A stretch of 58,497 nucleotides of DNA, from assembly GCA_903885605.1 (NCBI GenBank), contig CAISJD010000026.1:1-58497 (forward strand), in the 5' to 3' direction. The stretch comes from an uncultured Chthonomonas sp. (lineage in GTDB: Bacteria; Armatimonadota; Chthonomonadetes; Chthonomonadales; CAJBBX01). Of this stretch, positions 15,384 to 23,454 are shown piece by piece. The notes beneath the pieces are model-generated. The model saw only the letters and a program-made list of their open reading frames with translations. It was not told the origin of the DNA and did no database searches. A program made the translations under genes and the position numbers. The first letter of the stretch is position 1; every line of letters begins with the position of its first letter.

Positions 15384-18300
15384 ATGCCGACCCGCGACAA
15401 GCGCCAAGACGCCACCCCGACCCTCCTGCTGCCCACCCGCCGCGAGGCCCTGCTCAGCATCGGCATCGCCGCCTCGGCCGCCGCCGCCGAGGGAGCGATC
15501 GCAGGCCCGTTCGAGCCTGACGAGGCCGGCATCAGCACCGCTCCGGCCGACAAGAAGCTGGCGCCCGCCTGGGTGAAGTCGCTCACGGCCAAAGGCGCTC
15601 CCACCGTCTACCGGGGCGCCGCGCTGCGCTACATAGGTATGCCCGTGGGCGGCATCGGCGCCGGGCAGGTCTACCTGGGCGGCGACGGGCGGCTCTGGCG
15701 CTGGGACATCTTCAACCAGCACATGCCCACCGGCGACGGCGGCTACGCGCGCCCGCCGCAGCCTGACTACCCCTTCGAGCAGGGCTTCGCCCTCCGCGTG
15801 AAGGCGGGAGGCAAGGAGCAGACGCTGCGCCTGGACCGGCAGGGCTTCCCCGACATCGCCTTCCGCGGCGAGTACCCCATCGGCATCGTCGACTACGCCG
15901 GTCCGGGCCTGCCCGTCAGCGTGCGGCTGGAGGCCTTCTCGCCCTTCATCCCGCTGAACGCCGACGACTCCGCGCTGCCCGCCACCGTCATGCAGTACAC
16001 CGTGCGGAACATCACCTCGGCGGCCATCGAGTGCGAGGTCGGCGGCTGGCTGGAGAATGCCGTCTGCCCCGGTAGCGGCGTGCCCGGCCGCACCACCCAG
16101 GCGGCCCGCGAGGCGGGGCTCACGCTGCTGGAGCACTCGATCCAGGTTCACGCCGTGGAGCAGCCCAGGGAGCCGCGGCCGGAGATCCTCTTCGACGACT
16201 TTGAGAAGGAGACCTACGACGGCTGGACCGCCACCGGCACGGCCTTCGGCTCCGGCCCCGTGGAGATCAGCAAGATCCCCGAGTACCAGGGCGATGTGGC
16301 CGGCCGAGGCAAGCGCGTGGTGAACTCCCATGCCGCCGCGCCGGGCTCTGACGTAGGCGGCAAGGACGGCGCCGTGGGCACGCTCACCAGCCGCGCCTTC
16401 ACCGTTGAGCGCGACTACATCCACATGCTCATCGGCGGCGGCAACCACAAGGACCGGACCTGCGTGCAGGTGCTGGTCGACGGCAAGCCCGTGGCCTCGC
16501 TCACCGGCGACGCCAACAACCGCATGGTCCCGAAGAGCTTCGACGTGCGCGCCTACGCGGGCAAGCAGGCCCAAATCCGCTTCGTGGACGACGAGCGCGC
16601 CGGCTGGGGCAACATCGGCGGCGACCACATCGTCTTCAGCGACGTGCCCGCCCGCCCCGAGGCGTCGCTGCCCGAGCGGCCCGACTTCGGCACGATGGCC
16701 GTGGCGCTGGTTGCGGGCGGCGGCGTGGCTACGGAGCATCTGCCCGACGGCGAGCCCGCGCAGGCCCTCTTCGCGACAACCGACACGGGCGGGGACGCCA
16801 AGGCCGGCCGCCCCGTCGGCGGAGTGCGCAAGACGCTGCGCCTGGCTGCGGGCAAGTCGGCCACCGTCAGCTTCGTGCTGGGGTGGCACTTCCCCAACCT
16901 GGACCTCTCGCCGCTGCCCCGCGGCCGCCACTATGCCGCCAAGTTCGCCTCGGCCGGCGCGGTGGCGCGCTACGTGGCAGCCAACCTGCCGCGCCTGGCC
17001 CGCGAGACGAAGCTCTGGCGCGATACGTGGTACCGCTCCTCGCTGCCGGTCTGGTTCCTGGACCGCACCTTCGCCAACGCCTCCACCATGGCCACCTCCA
17101 CGAGCTACTGGCTGCGCAACGGGCGGTTCTACGGCTGGGAGGGCGTCGGTTGCTGCGCCGGGACCTGCGCCCACGTCTGGCACTACGCCCAGTCCGTGGC
17201 GCGCCTCTTCCCGGAGCTGGAGCGGGCCGCGCGCGACATGGGCGACTACGGCGCCGGGTTCGAGCCGGCGACCGGATGGATCAACTTCCGCGGCGAGTGC
17301 ATGCGCTACTGGGCCGCCGACGCCCAGGCTGGATGCATCCTACGCGCCTACCGCGAGCACCAGATGAGCGCCGACGACCTCTGGCTGCGGCGGCTCTGGC
17401 CCCGCGTCCGGAAGTCGCTGGAGTTCCTCATCAGCCGCGACGCCGACGGCGACGGCATCCTCGACGGACCGCAGCACAACACGCTGGACGCCGACTGGCA
17501 CGGCCAGGTGGCCTGGCTCAGCGGCCTCTACATGGCCGCGCTGCGGGCAGGCCAGGAGATGGCACGGGAGATGGGCGACCCTGACTTCGCGGCGCGGTGC
17601 GGCGGGCTCTACGAGGCCGGGCGCAAGACCATCGACGCCAAGCTCTTCAACGGCGAGTACTACGTGCAGGTCGGCGACCCGGCCCACGCCGACGCCATCG
17701 GCTCCTACGACGGATGCGAAATCGACCAGGTCATGGGCGACAGCTGGTCGCAGCAGCTGGCGCTGGGGCCCATCCTGGAGCCGACCAAGGTCCGTTCGGC
17801 CCTTAAGGCGCTCTGGCGCTACAACTTCGCGCCCGATGTGGGCCCCTACCGCAAGGCCCACGCGCCGGGCCGCTGGTACGCCATGCCGGGCGAGGGTGGC
17901 CTCCTCATGTGCTCGTGGCCCAAGGGCGAGTCCCGGAGGCAGAGCAAGGGCTTCGACTTCTACTTCAACGAGTGCATGAACGGCTTCGAGTACCAGGCCG
18001 CCGGCCACATGCTGGCCGAGGGCATGGTCACCGAGGGGCTGGCCGTGGCGCGGATGATCCACGACCGCTACCACGCCTCGCGGCGCAACCCGTATAACGA
18101 GGTGGAGTGCGGCGACCACTACGCCCGGAGCATGGCCAGCCACGGCGTCTACCTGACGGCGTGCGGGTTCGAGTTCCACGGCCCCAAGGGCCACATGGGC
18201 TTCGCGCCGCGCCTGTCGCCCGAGCGGTTTGAGTGCGCCTGGACGGGCGCCGAGGGCTGGGGTTCCTACAGCCAGAAGGCGGGCGCCGGCGCGCTGAAGG

Positions 18301-18509
18301 CTTCGTTGGCCGTGCGCTGGGGCTCATTGCGCCTGAGGACGTTCGCCCTGGGTTCGCTCTGCGGCGCAAGCGGCAAGCGCGTCACGGCCACGGTGGCCGG
18401 AGCCCCGGCAACCTGCCGCGTTACCGCCAAGCAGGGCCGCGCCGTCATCACCTTCACACGCGATGTGGTGCTGAAGCCGGGCCAGACGCTGGAGATCGCG
18501 CTGGCGTAG
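15384..18509 (+). CDS. GH116 (GBA2-type, DUF608) glycoside hydrolase with inserted beta-sandwich
   Basis: Two ATGs are possible. I prefer 15384 because GGAGAAG (15375-15381) sits just before it and overlaps the first ATG (15372). A Tat-like leader (TRREALLSIGIAASAAAA) implies export. The N-terminal domain opens with RYIGMPVGGIGAGQVYLGGD, diagnostic of GH116. The alpha/alpha-barrel carries GCCAGTCAHVWHYAQ (~582), HNTLDADW (~698) and CEIDQVMGDSW (~778); the Asp in the last is the likely acid/base. An extra module at ~266-427 (ILFDDFEKETYDGW ... IGGGNHKDRTCVQVLVDG) resembles the lectin-like module attached to GH32 enzymes. Likely substrate: beta-glucosides or glucosylceramide-like glycans. Confidence 0.88.
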   Translation: MPTRDKRQDATPTLLLPTRREALLSIGIAASAAAAEGAIAGPFEPDEAGISTAPADKKLAPAWVKSLTAKGAPTVYRGAALRYIGMPVGGIGAGQVYLGGDGRLWRWDIFNQHMPTGDGGYARPPQPDYPFEQGFALRVKAGGKEQTLRLDRQGFPDIAFRGEYPIGIVDYAGPGLPVSVRLEAFSPFIPLNADDSALPATVMQYTVRNITSAAIECEVGGWLENAVCPGSGVPGRTTQAAREAGLTLLEHSIQVHAVEQPREPRPEILFDDFEKETYDGWTATGTAFGSGPVEISKIPEYQGDVAGRGKRVVNSHAAAPGSDVGGKDGAVGTLTSRAFTVERDYIHMLIGGGNHKDRTCVQVLVDGKPVASLTGDANNRMVPKSFDVRAYAGKQAQIRFVDDERAGWGNIGGDHIVFSDVPARPEASLPERPDFGTMAVALVAGGGVATEHLPDGEPAQALFATTDTGGDAKAGRPVGGVRKTLRLAAGKSATVSFVLGWHFPNLDLSPLPRGRHYAAKFASAGAVARYVAANLPRLARETKLWRDTWYRSSLPVWFLDRTFANASTMATSTSYWLRNGRFYGWEGVGCCAGTCAHVWHYAQSVARLFPELERAARDMGDYGAGFEPATGWINFRGECMRYWAADAQAGCILRAYREHQMSADDLWLRRLWPRVRKSLEFLISRDADGDGILDGPQHNTLDADWHGQVAWLSGLYMAALRAGQEMAREMGDPDFAARCGGLYEAGRKTIDAKLFNGEYYVQVGDPAHADAIGSYDGCEIDQVMGDSWSQQLALGPILEPTKVRSALKALWRYNFAPDVGPYRKAHAPGRWYAMPGEGGLLMCSWPKGESRRQSKGFDFYFNECMNGFEYQAAGHMLAEGMVTEGLAVARMIHDRYHASRRNPYNEVECGDHYARSMASHGVYLTACGFEFHGPKGHMGFAPRLSPERFECAWTGAEGWGSYSQKAGAGALKASLAVRWGSLRLRTFALGSLCGASGKRVTATVAGAPATCRVTAKQGRAVITFTRDVVLKPGQTLEIALA

Positions 18510-18526
18510 GGGGCGAAGGAGACCGA

Positions 18527-19777
18527 ATGCCGATCTTCCGGTATGAAGCCGAGGACCCGCAGGGCAAGGTGATGTCCGGCGCCATGGACGCGCCGGACGC
18601 CCTGGCTGTGGAGGCGCGGCTACAGGGGCGCGGGTACCGGCATATCGCCATCCTGCCGCCGGGCGCGCAGGCTCGTCCGGTCGTCCCCGTGGCGGCGCAG
18701 TCCGGGCCCGCGGCGTCGGCTCCTAGCCGGCCGCAGCCCATGGCCGCGCCGCCTTCGGCAGGCGGGCTGCCCTCGCCCAGCCATGCCGACACGGCGCTCT
18801 TCTTCCGCCAGTTCGCGCAACTCCTCAAGTCCGGCATCTCGCCCTACCAGTCGCTGGAGAACCTGGCGCCCCGCACGCGCCAGAAGGGCCTCTCCGTGGC
18901 GGCGATGGAGATGCTGGAGGTCGTGCGCGGAGGCGGCCGCATGTCCGAAGCCATGGCGAGGCGGCCCGAGGTCTTCGCGCCGCACGCCGTGGGCGCCGTG
19001 GCCGCAGGGGAACTGGGCGGCTTCGTTGAGATCGCGATGGACGAACTGGCGACCGAAGCCGAGCACGCCGTGGCCATGCGCAAGGGGCTCTGGCTGCCCA
19101 TCGCGTTCGTAAAGCAGGCCATCGTGGGCATCTTCATCGCCCAGCCGGTCTTCCCGCACATCTTCCCGAGGAACGACCTGCGCGCCTACTTCCTGCTGCT
19201 CTGCCTGCGCAACCTGCCCATCCTGGCGGCGCTCTGGCTCGGGTGGGCCTTCGCCCAGAAGCGCATGATGCGGTGGGACCAGCGGGCATGGCGCGACAAG
19301 ATGGTGCTGAAGCTCGGGCCTGCGGGCGAACTGGAGCGGCAGCGCTCGCTCCTGGCCTTCCTGCGGATGCTGCGCCGCCTGTCCGCCGCCGGCATGATGC
19401 CCGACACTGCCTGGGAAGGCGCCATGAACGTGGCTCCCAACGCCGAGGTACGGCAGCGGCTGAACGAGGCCTACCTGCTGATCCGCGGAGGGATGCCCCT
19501 GCACGAGGCCTTCGCGCAGACGGGGCTGTTTGCCGACCAGACCGAGCAGATGCTCGCCACGGGCGTCGTCTCCGGCCAGGTGGTCGACGCGCTGGACAGC
19601 ATCTGCGCCTACTACCAGCAGCGGGTGGAGCAGTCCGTGGGCGCCACCCGTTACCTCATGTTCCGCATCGGCTCGGTGCTGACCATCGTCCTCACCGGCG
19701 TCCTGCTCATCGTGATGATGAAGCTCTACTTCACCTCGGTCTTCGAGTTCGCGGATACGTTCTCAGCGGGCAACTAA
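18527..19777 (+). CDS. Type II secretion / type IV pilus inner-membrane platform protein (GspF/PilC)
   Basis: The ATG at 18527 follows GAAGGAG and lies 17 nt after the GH116 gene. MPIFRYEAEDPQGKVMSG is the standard GspF/PilC N-terminus. Two T2SSF domains follow: ~residues 85-210 (FFRQFAQLLKSGISPYQSLE, GELGGF) and ~280-405 (LLAFLRMLRRLSAAGMMPD, ATGVVSGQ). Membrane segments lie near 195-245 and at the C-terminus (VLTIVLTGVLLIVMMKLYF). The linker at ~45-80 is Pro/Ala-rich. No GspE, GspG or other secretion genes are adjacent. The 416-aa length is normal. It may serve the export of the surrounding hydrolases, but that is inference from position. Confidence 0.88.
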   Translation: MPIFRYEAEDPQGKVMSGAMDAPDALAVEARLQGRGYRHIAILPPGAQARPVVPVAAQSGPAASAPSRPQPMAAPPSAGGLPSPSHADTALFFRQFAQLLKSGISPYQSLENLAPRTRQKGLSVAAMEMLEVVRGGGRMSEAMARRPEVFAPHAVGAVAAGELGGFVEIAMDELATEAEHAVAMRKGLWLPIAFVKQAIVGIFIAQPVFPHIFPRNDLRAYFLLLCLRNLPILAALWLGWAFAQKRMMRWDQRAWRDKMVLKLGPAGELERQRSLLAFLRMLRRLSAAGMMPDTAWEGAMNVAPNAEVRQRLNEAYLLIRGGMPLHEAFAQTGLFADQTEQMLATGVVSGQVVDALDSICAYYQQRVEQSVGATRYLMFRIGSVLTIVLTGVLLIVMMKLYFTSVFEFADTFSAGN

Positions 19778-21003
19778 GCCGGCTCCGGTGCGGCACGACC
19801 CAAGGTCAGCGCCGCGATGACCGCCAGGCCCATCAGGCCCGCCGCGAGGTAGTAGGGCGTGGCCGGGCTGAAGCGCTGGAGCAGGTAGGTGCCCGCGGGA
19901 GGCGCCACCATCCGCGCCAGGCTGCCCAGGCCCTGTTGCACGCCCAGCACGCCGCCCCGCTCGCCTTCCGGCGCCCGCTTGCTCACCAGGCTCAGCAGCA
20001 CCGGCTGCACCATGGCGCTCCCGACGGAGAGGGCGGCGGCCAGGATCGTCAGCCTCGCCATAGTGGCCGCTCCGGCGATGCCCAGGAGCGCGGCGGTCAG
20101 GATCAGCGTGCCCAGAGCCACCACGCGCGCCTCGCCCGCGCGCTGGGCCAGGCCGCTCATCACGGCGCCCTGGGCCACGATCGCTGTAAGTCCCACCACC
20201 ATGAAGACATGCCCCGCCGCCCGGGCGGCCTCCTGCTCCAGCACGGCGTGCGCTACGCCCGCCCCCAGCGACGGCTCCACGAAGCGGAACAGGATGAGCC
20301 ACGTGAAGGTGGCCTCCATCATGGCAAAGGAGAAGGTTGAGAGGCTGAAGACCGTCATCAGGCGGCCGATGGCCGGGTTGGCGAAGGCGGCCATCAGACG
20401 CGCCGGGCGCAGGGCCTGCACGGAGCGGGTCTCGGTGGCGCCCTGGGCATGCTCACGCGGCTCGGGCAGGGCGAAGAACGACCAGACGAAGTTCGCCGCC
20501 GCCAGCCCCGCCACGGCAAACGCCGGGGCCGAGAGGCCGTAGCGGTGGCCGAGCCAGCCGCCGATCATCGGTCCGCCGGCAAAGCCGATACCGAAGGCCA
20601 TGCCGATGAGGGCCATGCCGCGAGAGCGCTTCTCCGGCGGCGTCACATCGGCGATGTAGGCCTGGGCAGCGGGCAGACTGGCCGCCGTCAGCGCTCCGGC
20701 GGCTGTACGGGCCAGGAAGAGCATCCAGAGCGAGTGGGCCAGGCCGAAGATCAGGAACGAGAGCGCCGACCCGGCCAGGCTCAGCAAGATGAGCGGACGC
20801 CTGCCCCAGATGTCCGAGGCGCGGCCCCAGATGGGCGCGAAGATGAACTGCATCACCGAGAAGACGGTGGAGAGCCATCCGGCCACCACCGGGGTCCCGC
20901 CGAACTTGTCGATATAGAGCGGCAGCAGCGGGAGGATGATCCCGAAGCCCAGCAGGTCGATGACCACTGTAATGAACAGGATCAGGAGCGGCGATCTCTT
21001 CAT
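19774..21003 (-). CDS. MFS transporter, TetA/MFS_1 type
   Basis: The start is the ATG at 21003 (MKRSPLLILFITVVIDLLGFG). Upstream codons of the longer frame are not membrane-like. The 409-aa protein shows about 12 hydrophobic segments. It has motif A GRASDIWGRRP between TM2 and TM3 and the TetA-like GIILPLLP in TM1. The second half repeats the pattern. The family exports drugs or other small molecules by proton antiport; the substrate is unknown. The stop overlaps the convergent GspF stop by a few bases (CTAA at 19774-19777), so no separate terminator exists between them. Confidence 0.88.
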   Translation of the reverse strand: MKRSPLLILFITVVIDLLGFGIILPLLPLYIDKFGGTPVVAGWLSTVFSVMQFIFAPIWGRASDIWGRRPLILLSLAGSALSFLIFGLAHSLWMLFLARTAAGALTAASLPAAQAYIADVTPPEKRSRGMALIGMAFGIGFAGGPMIGGWLGHRYGLSAPAFAVAGLAAANFVWSFFALPEPREHAQGATETRSVQALRPARLMAAFANPAIGRLMTVFSLSTFSFAMMEATFTWLILFRFVEPSLGAGVAHAVLEQEAARAAGHVFMVVGLTAIVAQGAVMSGLAQRAGEARVVALGTLILTAALLGIAGAATMARLTILAAALSVGSAMVQPVLLSLVSKRAPEGERGGVLGVQQGLGSLARMVAPPAGTYLLQRFSPATPYYLAAGLMGLAVIAALTLGRAAPEPA

Positions 21004-21129
21004 GCAGTCGCTTTCCGCGCCGGCGGCCCATGCGGCTCGCGACGACGCAAACGTCGGCAATATCGAGCCATACGGGCTTCCCCTGCCATGCATGGCCGGA
21101 ACGGCAGTAGCCTGTGGGTAGACTTCGTT

Positions 21130-21711
21130 ATGCACCCTTCGCTGCGACCGCAACGGCTCATATCGGCCTATTGCCAGGCCGCATTCCCCATGGCAGAGCC
21201 GGAATCGGGCCTGATCTACTGGTTCCGTCCCGACCCCAGAGCCATTATGCCCCTCGATGGCTTCCACATCTCCCGTTCGCTGGCGAAGACGCTCCGACGA
21301 GGCGCGTTCGAGACCACCGTGAACGCTGCATTCGAGCGCGTCATGCGGGCCTGCGCCGACCGAGACGAGACCTGGATCAGCGAGGAGTTCATCGAGGCCT
21401 ACTGCGAACTGCACCGGATCGGTACTGCTCACTCGGTGGAGGTCTGGGCAGACGGCGAACTGGCAGGCGGCACCTACGGCGTGGCGCTGGGCGGGGCCTT
21501 CATGGCGGAGAGCATGTTCCATATCCGCACGGACGCCTCCAAGGTCGCCCTCGCCGCCCTCGTCAAGCGGCTGAACGAACGCGGGTTCAGCCTGATGGAC
21601 GTGCAGTACATGACCGACCACCTGGCCAAGCTGGGCGCCGTGGAGATACCCGGCCGCAGGTACGAGCATCGCCTGGCCGCGGCCCTGGCCGCCGACTGCG
21701 CCTTCGACTAG
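21130..21711 (+). CDS. aat: Leucyl/phenylalanyl-tRNA--protein transferase
   Basis: This 193-aa protein matches the Aat family throughout: LISAYCQAAFPMAEP and YWFRPDPRAIMPL at the N-terminus, TWISEEFIEAYCELHRIGTA and HSVEVWADGELAGGTYGVALG in the centre, and ESMFH, which is part of the active site. Aat transfers Leu/Phe from aminoacyl-tRNA to N-terminal Arg/Lys of proteins, marking them for ClpS/ClpAP. The start at 21130 is the first Met in frame that fits the family; the Shine-Dalgarno is weak. The stop overlaps the convergent aldehyde dehydrogenase stop by 4 nt. It is shorter than the ~230 aa of E. coli, as in many non-proteobacterial members. Confidence 0.94.
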   Translation: MHPSLRPQRLISAYCQAAFPMAEPESGLIYWFRPDPRAIMPLDGFHISRSLAKTLRRGAFETTVNAAFERVMRACADRDETWISEEFIEAYCELHRIGTAHSVEVWADGELAGGTYGVALGGAFMAESMFHIRTDASKVALAALVKRLNERGFSLMDVQYMTDHLAKLGAVEIPGRRYEHRLAAALAADCAFD

Positions 21712-23321
21712 GCGGGGTTTCGGGGCAACGCCCGTCGGGTGGCCTCGCCGTCGACGATGCGCTCCAGGCCCAGCGGGTTGGCGTCTTGCAGCGCCGGCGG
21801 CAGGAGGGCGTCGGGCAGGCTCTGATAGCTCACGGGCCTCACGAACCGCCGGATGGCCAGCGTCCCCACGGAGGTGGAGTTCGCCGCGGTGGTGGCCGGG
21901 TACGGGCCTCCGTGGACGATGGCGCCGCAGACTTCGACGCCCGTCGGGTACCCGTTGAGGACCAGCCGGCCCACGCGACGCTCCAGGATCGCGGCCACGC
22001 GGCGGACGTCGGCGTCCAGGTCGGCGGCGCCGGTGAAGAGGGAGCCCGTCAGCTGCCCGTGAAGGCAGGCGACCGTGGCGGCCAGGTCCTCAAGGTCGCC
22101 GCAGCGCACCAGCAGCGTGCAGGGACCGAACGCCTCCTCGTGCAGGCCGGGGTTTGCGCGCCACACGTCGCCGGCCACCGCATAGAGGCGAGGTCCGTGG
22201 CCGCACTCGCCGCGTCGGCACCCCGCCTCCAGGACCTCCACGCCCGACGCCTCGGAGATGCTGTCCGCCCGGCGCACGAAGCTCTCCGATATGGAGCGGC
22301 TGAGCAGCGTGATCGGCGCGACCCGGCGCATCTCGCGCCCCAGGGCCTCTTCGAACAGGTCGCTCTCCGCACCCGCCGGCAGGAAGACCAGCCCTGGCTT
22401 GGTGCAGAACTGGCCGCCGCCGTTGGTCACCGAGAGGCAGAGGCCGGCCGCGATGGCCTCCGGCCGCTCTCGGACCGCGCCGGGCAGCAGGACGATGGGG
22501 TTGACGCTGCCCATCTCGGCGAAGACCGGTATGGGCCGGGGACGGGCCGCGGCCTTGTCGAACAGCGCCCGGCCGCCCCGCAGCGAGCCCGTAAAGCCCA
22601 CGGCCTCGCAGTCGGGATGCTCCACCACCGCCGCGCCGACCGCCGTGCCTGCGCCCTGCACGAGCCCGAACATGCCGGCAGGCAGGCCTACGTCGCCCAG
22701 CGCCGCAAGCACCGCCGCGGCGCAGTACTCATCGACGCCGGCATGGCCCGGATGGCCCTTTGCCACCACGGGGTTGCCGCAGGCCAGGGCTGACGCCGTA
22801 TCGCCGCCGCAGACGCCGTAGGCGAAGGGGAAGTTGCCGGCGCCGAAGACCCCCACGGGCCCTATGGGCCGGAAGATGCGCCTCAGATCCGGCCGGGGCG
22901 TGGGCTTCCGGCCGGGGTCTGCCGTGTCGATGACCGGCTCCAGCCAGGCGCCCGCGCGCGCCATGGAGGCGTAGAGGCGAAGCTGGGTGACCGTGCGCGC
23001 CCGCTCGCCGACCAGTCTGGCCTCGGTGAGCGCCGTCTCGGCCATGGCCCGGTCGATCAGGGCCTCGCCCAGGCCGACGAGCCGCTCCGCGACGGCCTCC
23101 AGCAGGTCGGCCCATCGATGGTGCGGGAGGCTCCGGACCTGCTCGAAGGCGGCCGAGGCGGCGGCATAGGCGGCATCGACCTCGGCGGCGCCCGCCTCAC
23201 GAAAGGCCGGCGGCAGCGCATCGCCGGTCTCGGGTGAGCATGGTTGCGCGGAGCCGACGCCCGTAGCCGCCCACTCTCCGTCGATCAGGTGCGCGCCGGT
23301 CAGCGCGTGCGTCCAGGTCAT
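21708..23321 (-). CDS. NAD(P)+-dependent aldehyde dehydrogenase, alpha-ketoglutarate semialdehyde dehydrogenase-like
   Basis: The start is the ATG at 23321, 8 nt after AGGAG; an in-frame GTG lies 9 nt upstream. The 537-aa protein has the aldehyde dehydrogenase catalytic residues E269 (VFAEMGSVNP) and C306 (TNGGGQFCTKPG) and the nucleotide-binding run GVFGAGNFPFAYG. The GGGQFCTKPG form and the short A...GD.ASALA context resemble ketoglutarate-semialdehyde dehydrogenases of pentose, hexarate and hydroxyproline oxidation. That would place it at the end of a sugar-acid pathway. It is divergent from the glycyl radical enzyme, with a 133-nt gap between start codons. Confidence 0.85.
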   Translation of the reverse strand: MTWTHALTGAHLIDGEWAATGVGSAQPCSPETGDALPPAFREAGAAEVDAAYAAASAAFEQVRSLPHHRWADLLEAVAERLVGLGEALIDRAMAETALTEARLVGERARTVTQLRLYASMARAGAWLEPVIDTADPGRKPTPRPDLRRIFRPIGPVGVFGAGNFPFAYGVCGGDTASALACGNPVVAKGHPGHAGVDEYCAAAVLAALGDVGLPAGMFGLVQGAGTAVGAAVVEHPDCEAVGFTGSLRGGRALFDKAAARPRPIPVFAEMGSVNPIVLLPGAVRERPEAIAAGLCLSVTNGGGQFCTKPGLVFLPAGAESDLFEEALGREMRRVAPITLLSRSISESFVRRADSISEASGVEVLEAGCRRGECGHGPRLYAVAGDVWRANPGLHEEAFGPCTLLVRCGDLEDLAATVACLHGQLTGSLFTGAADLDADVRRVAAILERRVGRLVLNGYPTGVEVCGAIVHGGPYPATTAANSTSVGTLAIRRFVRPVSYQSLPDALLPPALQDANPLGLERIVDGEATRRALPRNPA

Positions 23322-23454
23322 CGCAACCACTCCTCGCGCATCTTCGATGGTGCTTGCGCCGATTCTACCAGACCGTTCCGGCGGCAGTCAGGGCTCGGAC
23401 GGCGCGTGCGGGGTACTCTCGAAACAGGCCCAACATGGGCGAGGAGGCCGAGCC
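23322..23454. promoter_or_regulatory. Divergent intergenic region, aldehyde dehydrogenase / glycyl radical enzyme
   Basis: This 133-nt gap must hold both outward promoters. I see GAGGAGG at 23441-23447 as the ribosome-binding site for the GTG at 23455, and AGGAG for the minus-strand gene. A weak TACTCT near 23413 could be a -10 for the plus strand, but no convincing -35 accompanies it. Promoter placement is a guess. Confidence 0.4.

Noticed and set aside
13827-17183. 1118-aa minus-strand open frame
   Set aside because: It is a shadow opposite the sulfatase and GH116 genes, whose motifs fix the plus frame; high GC produces long antisense frames here.
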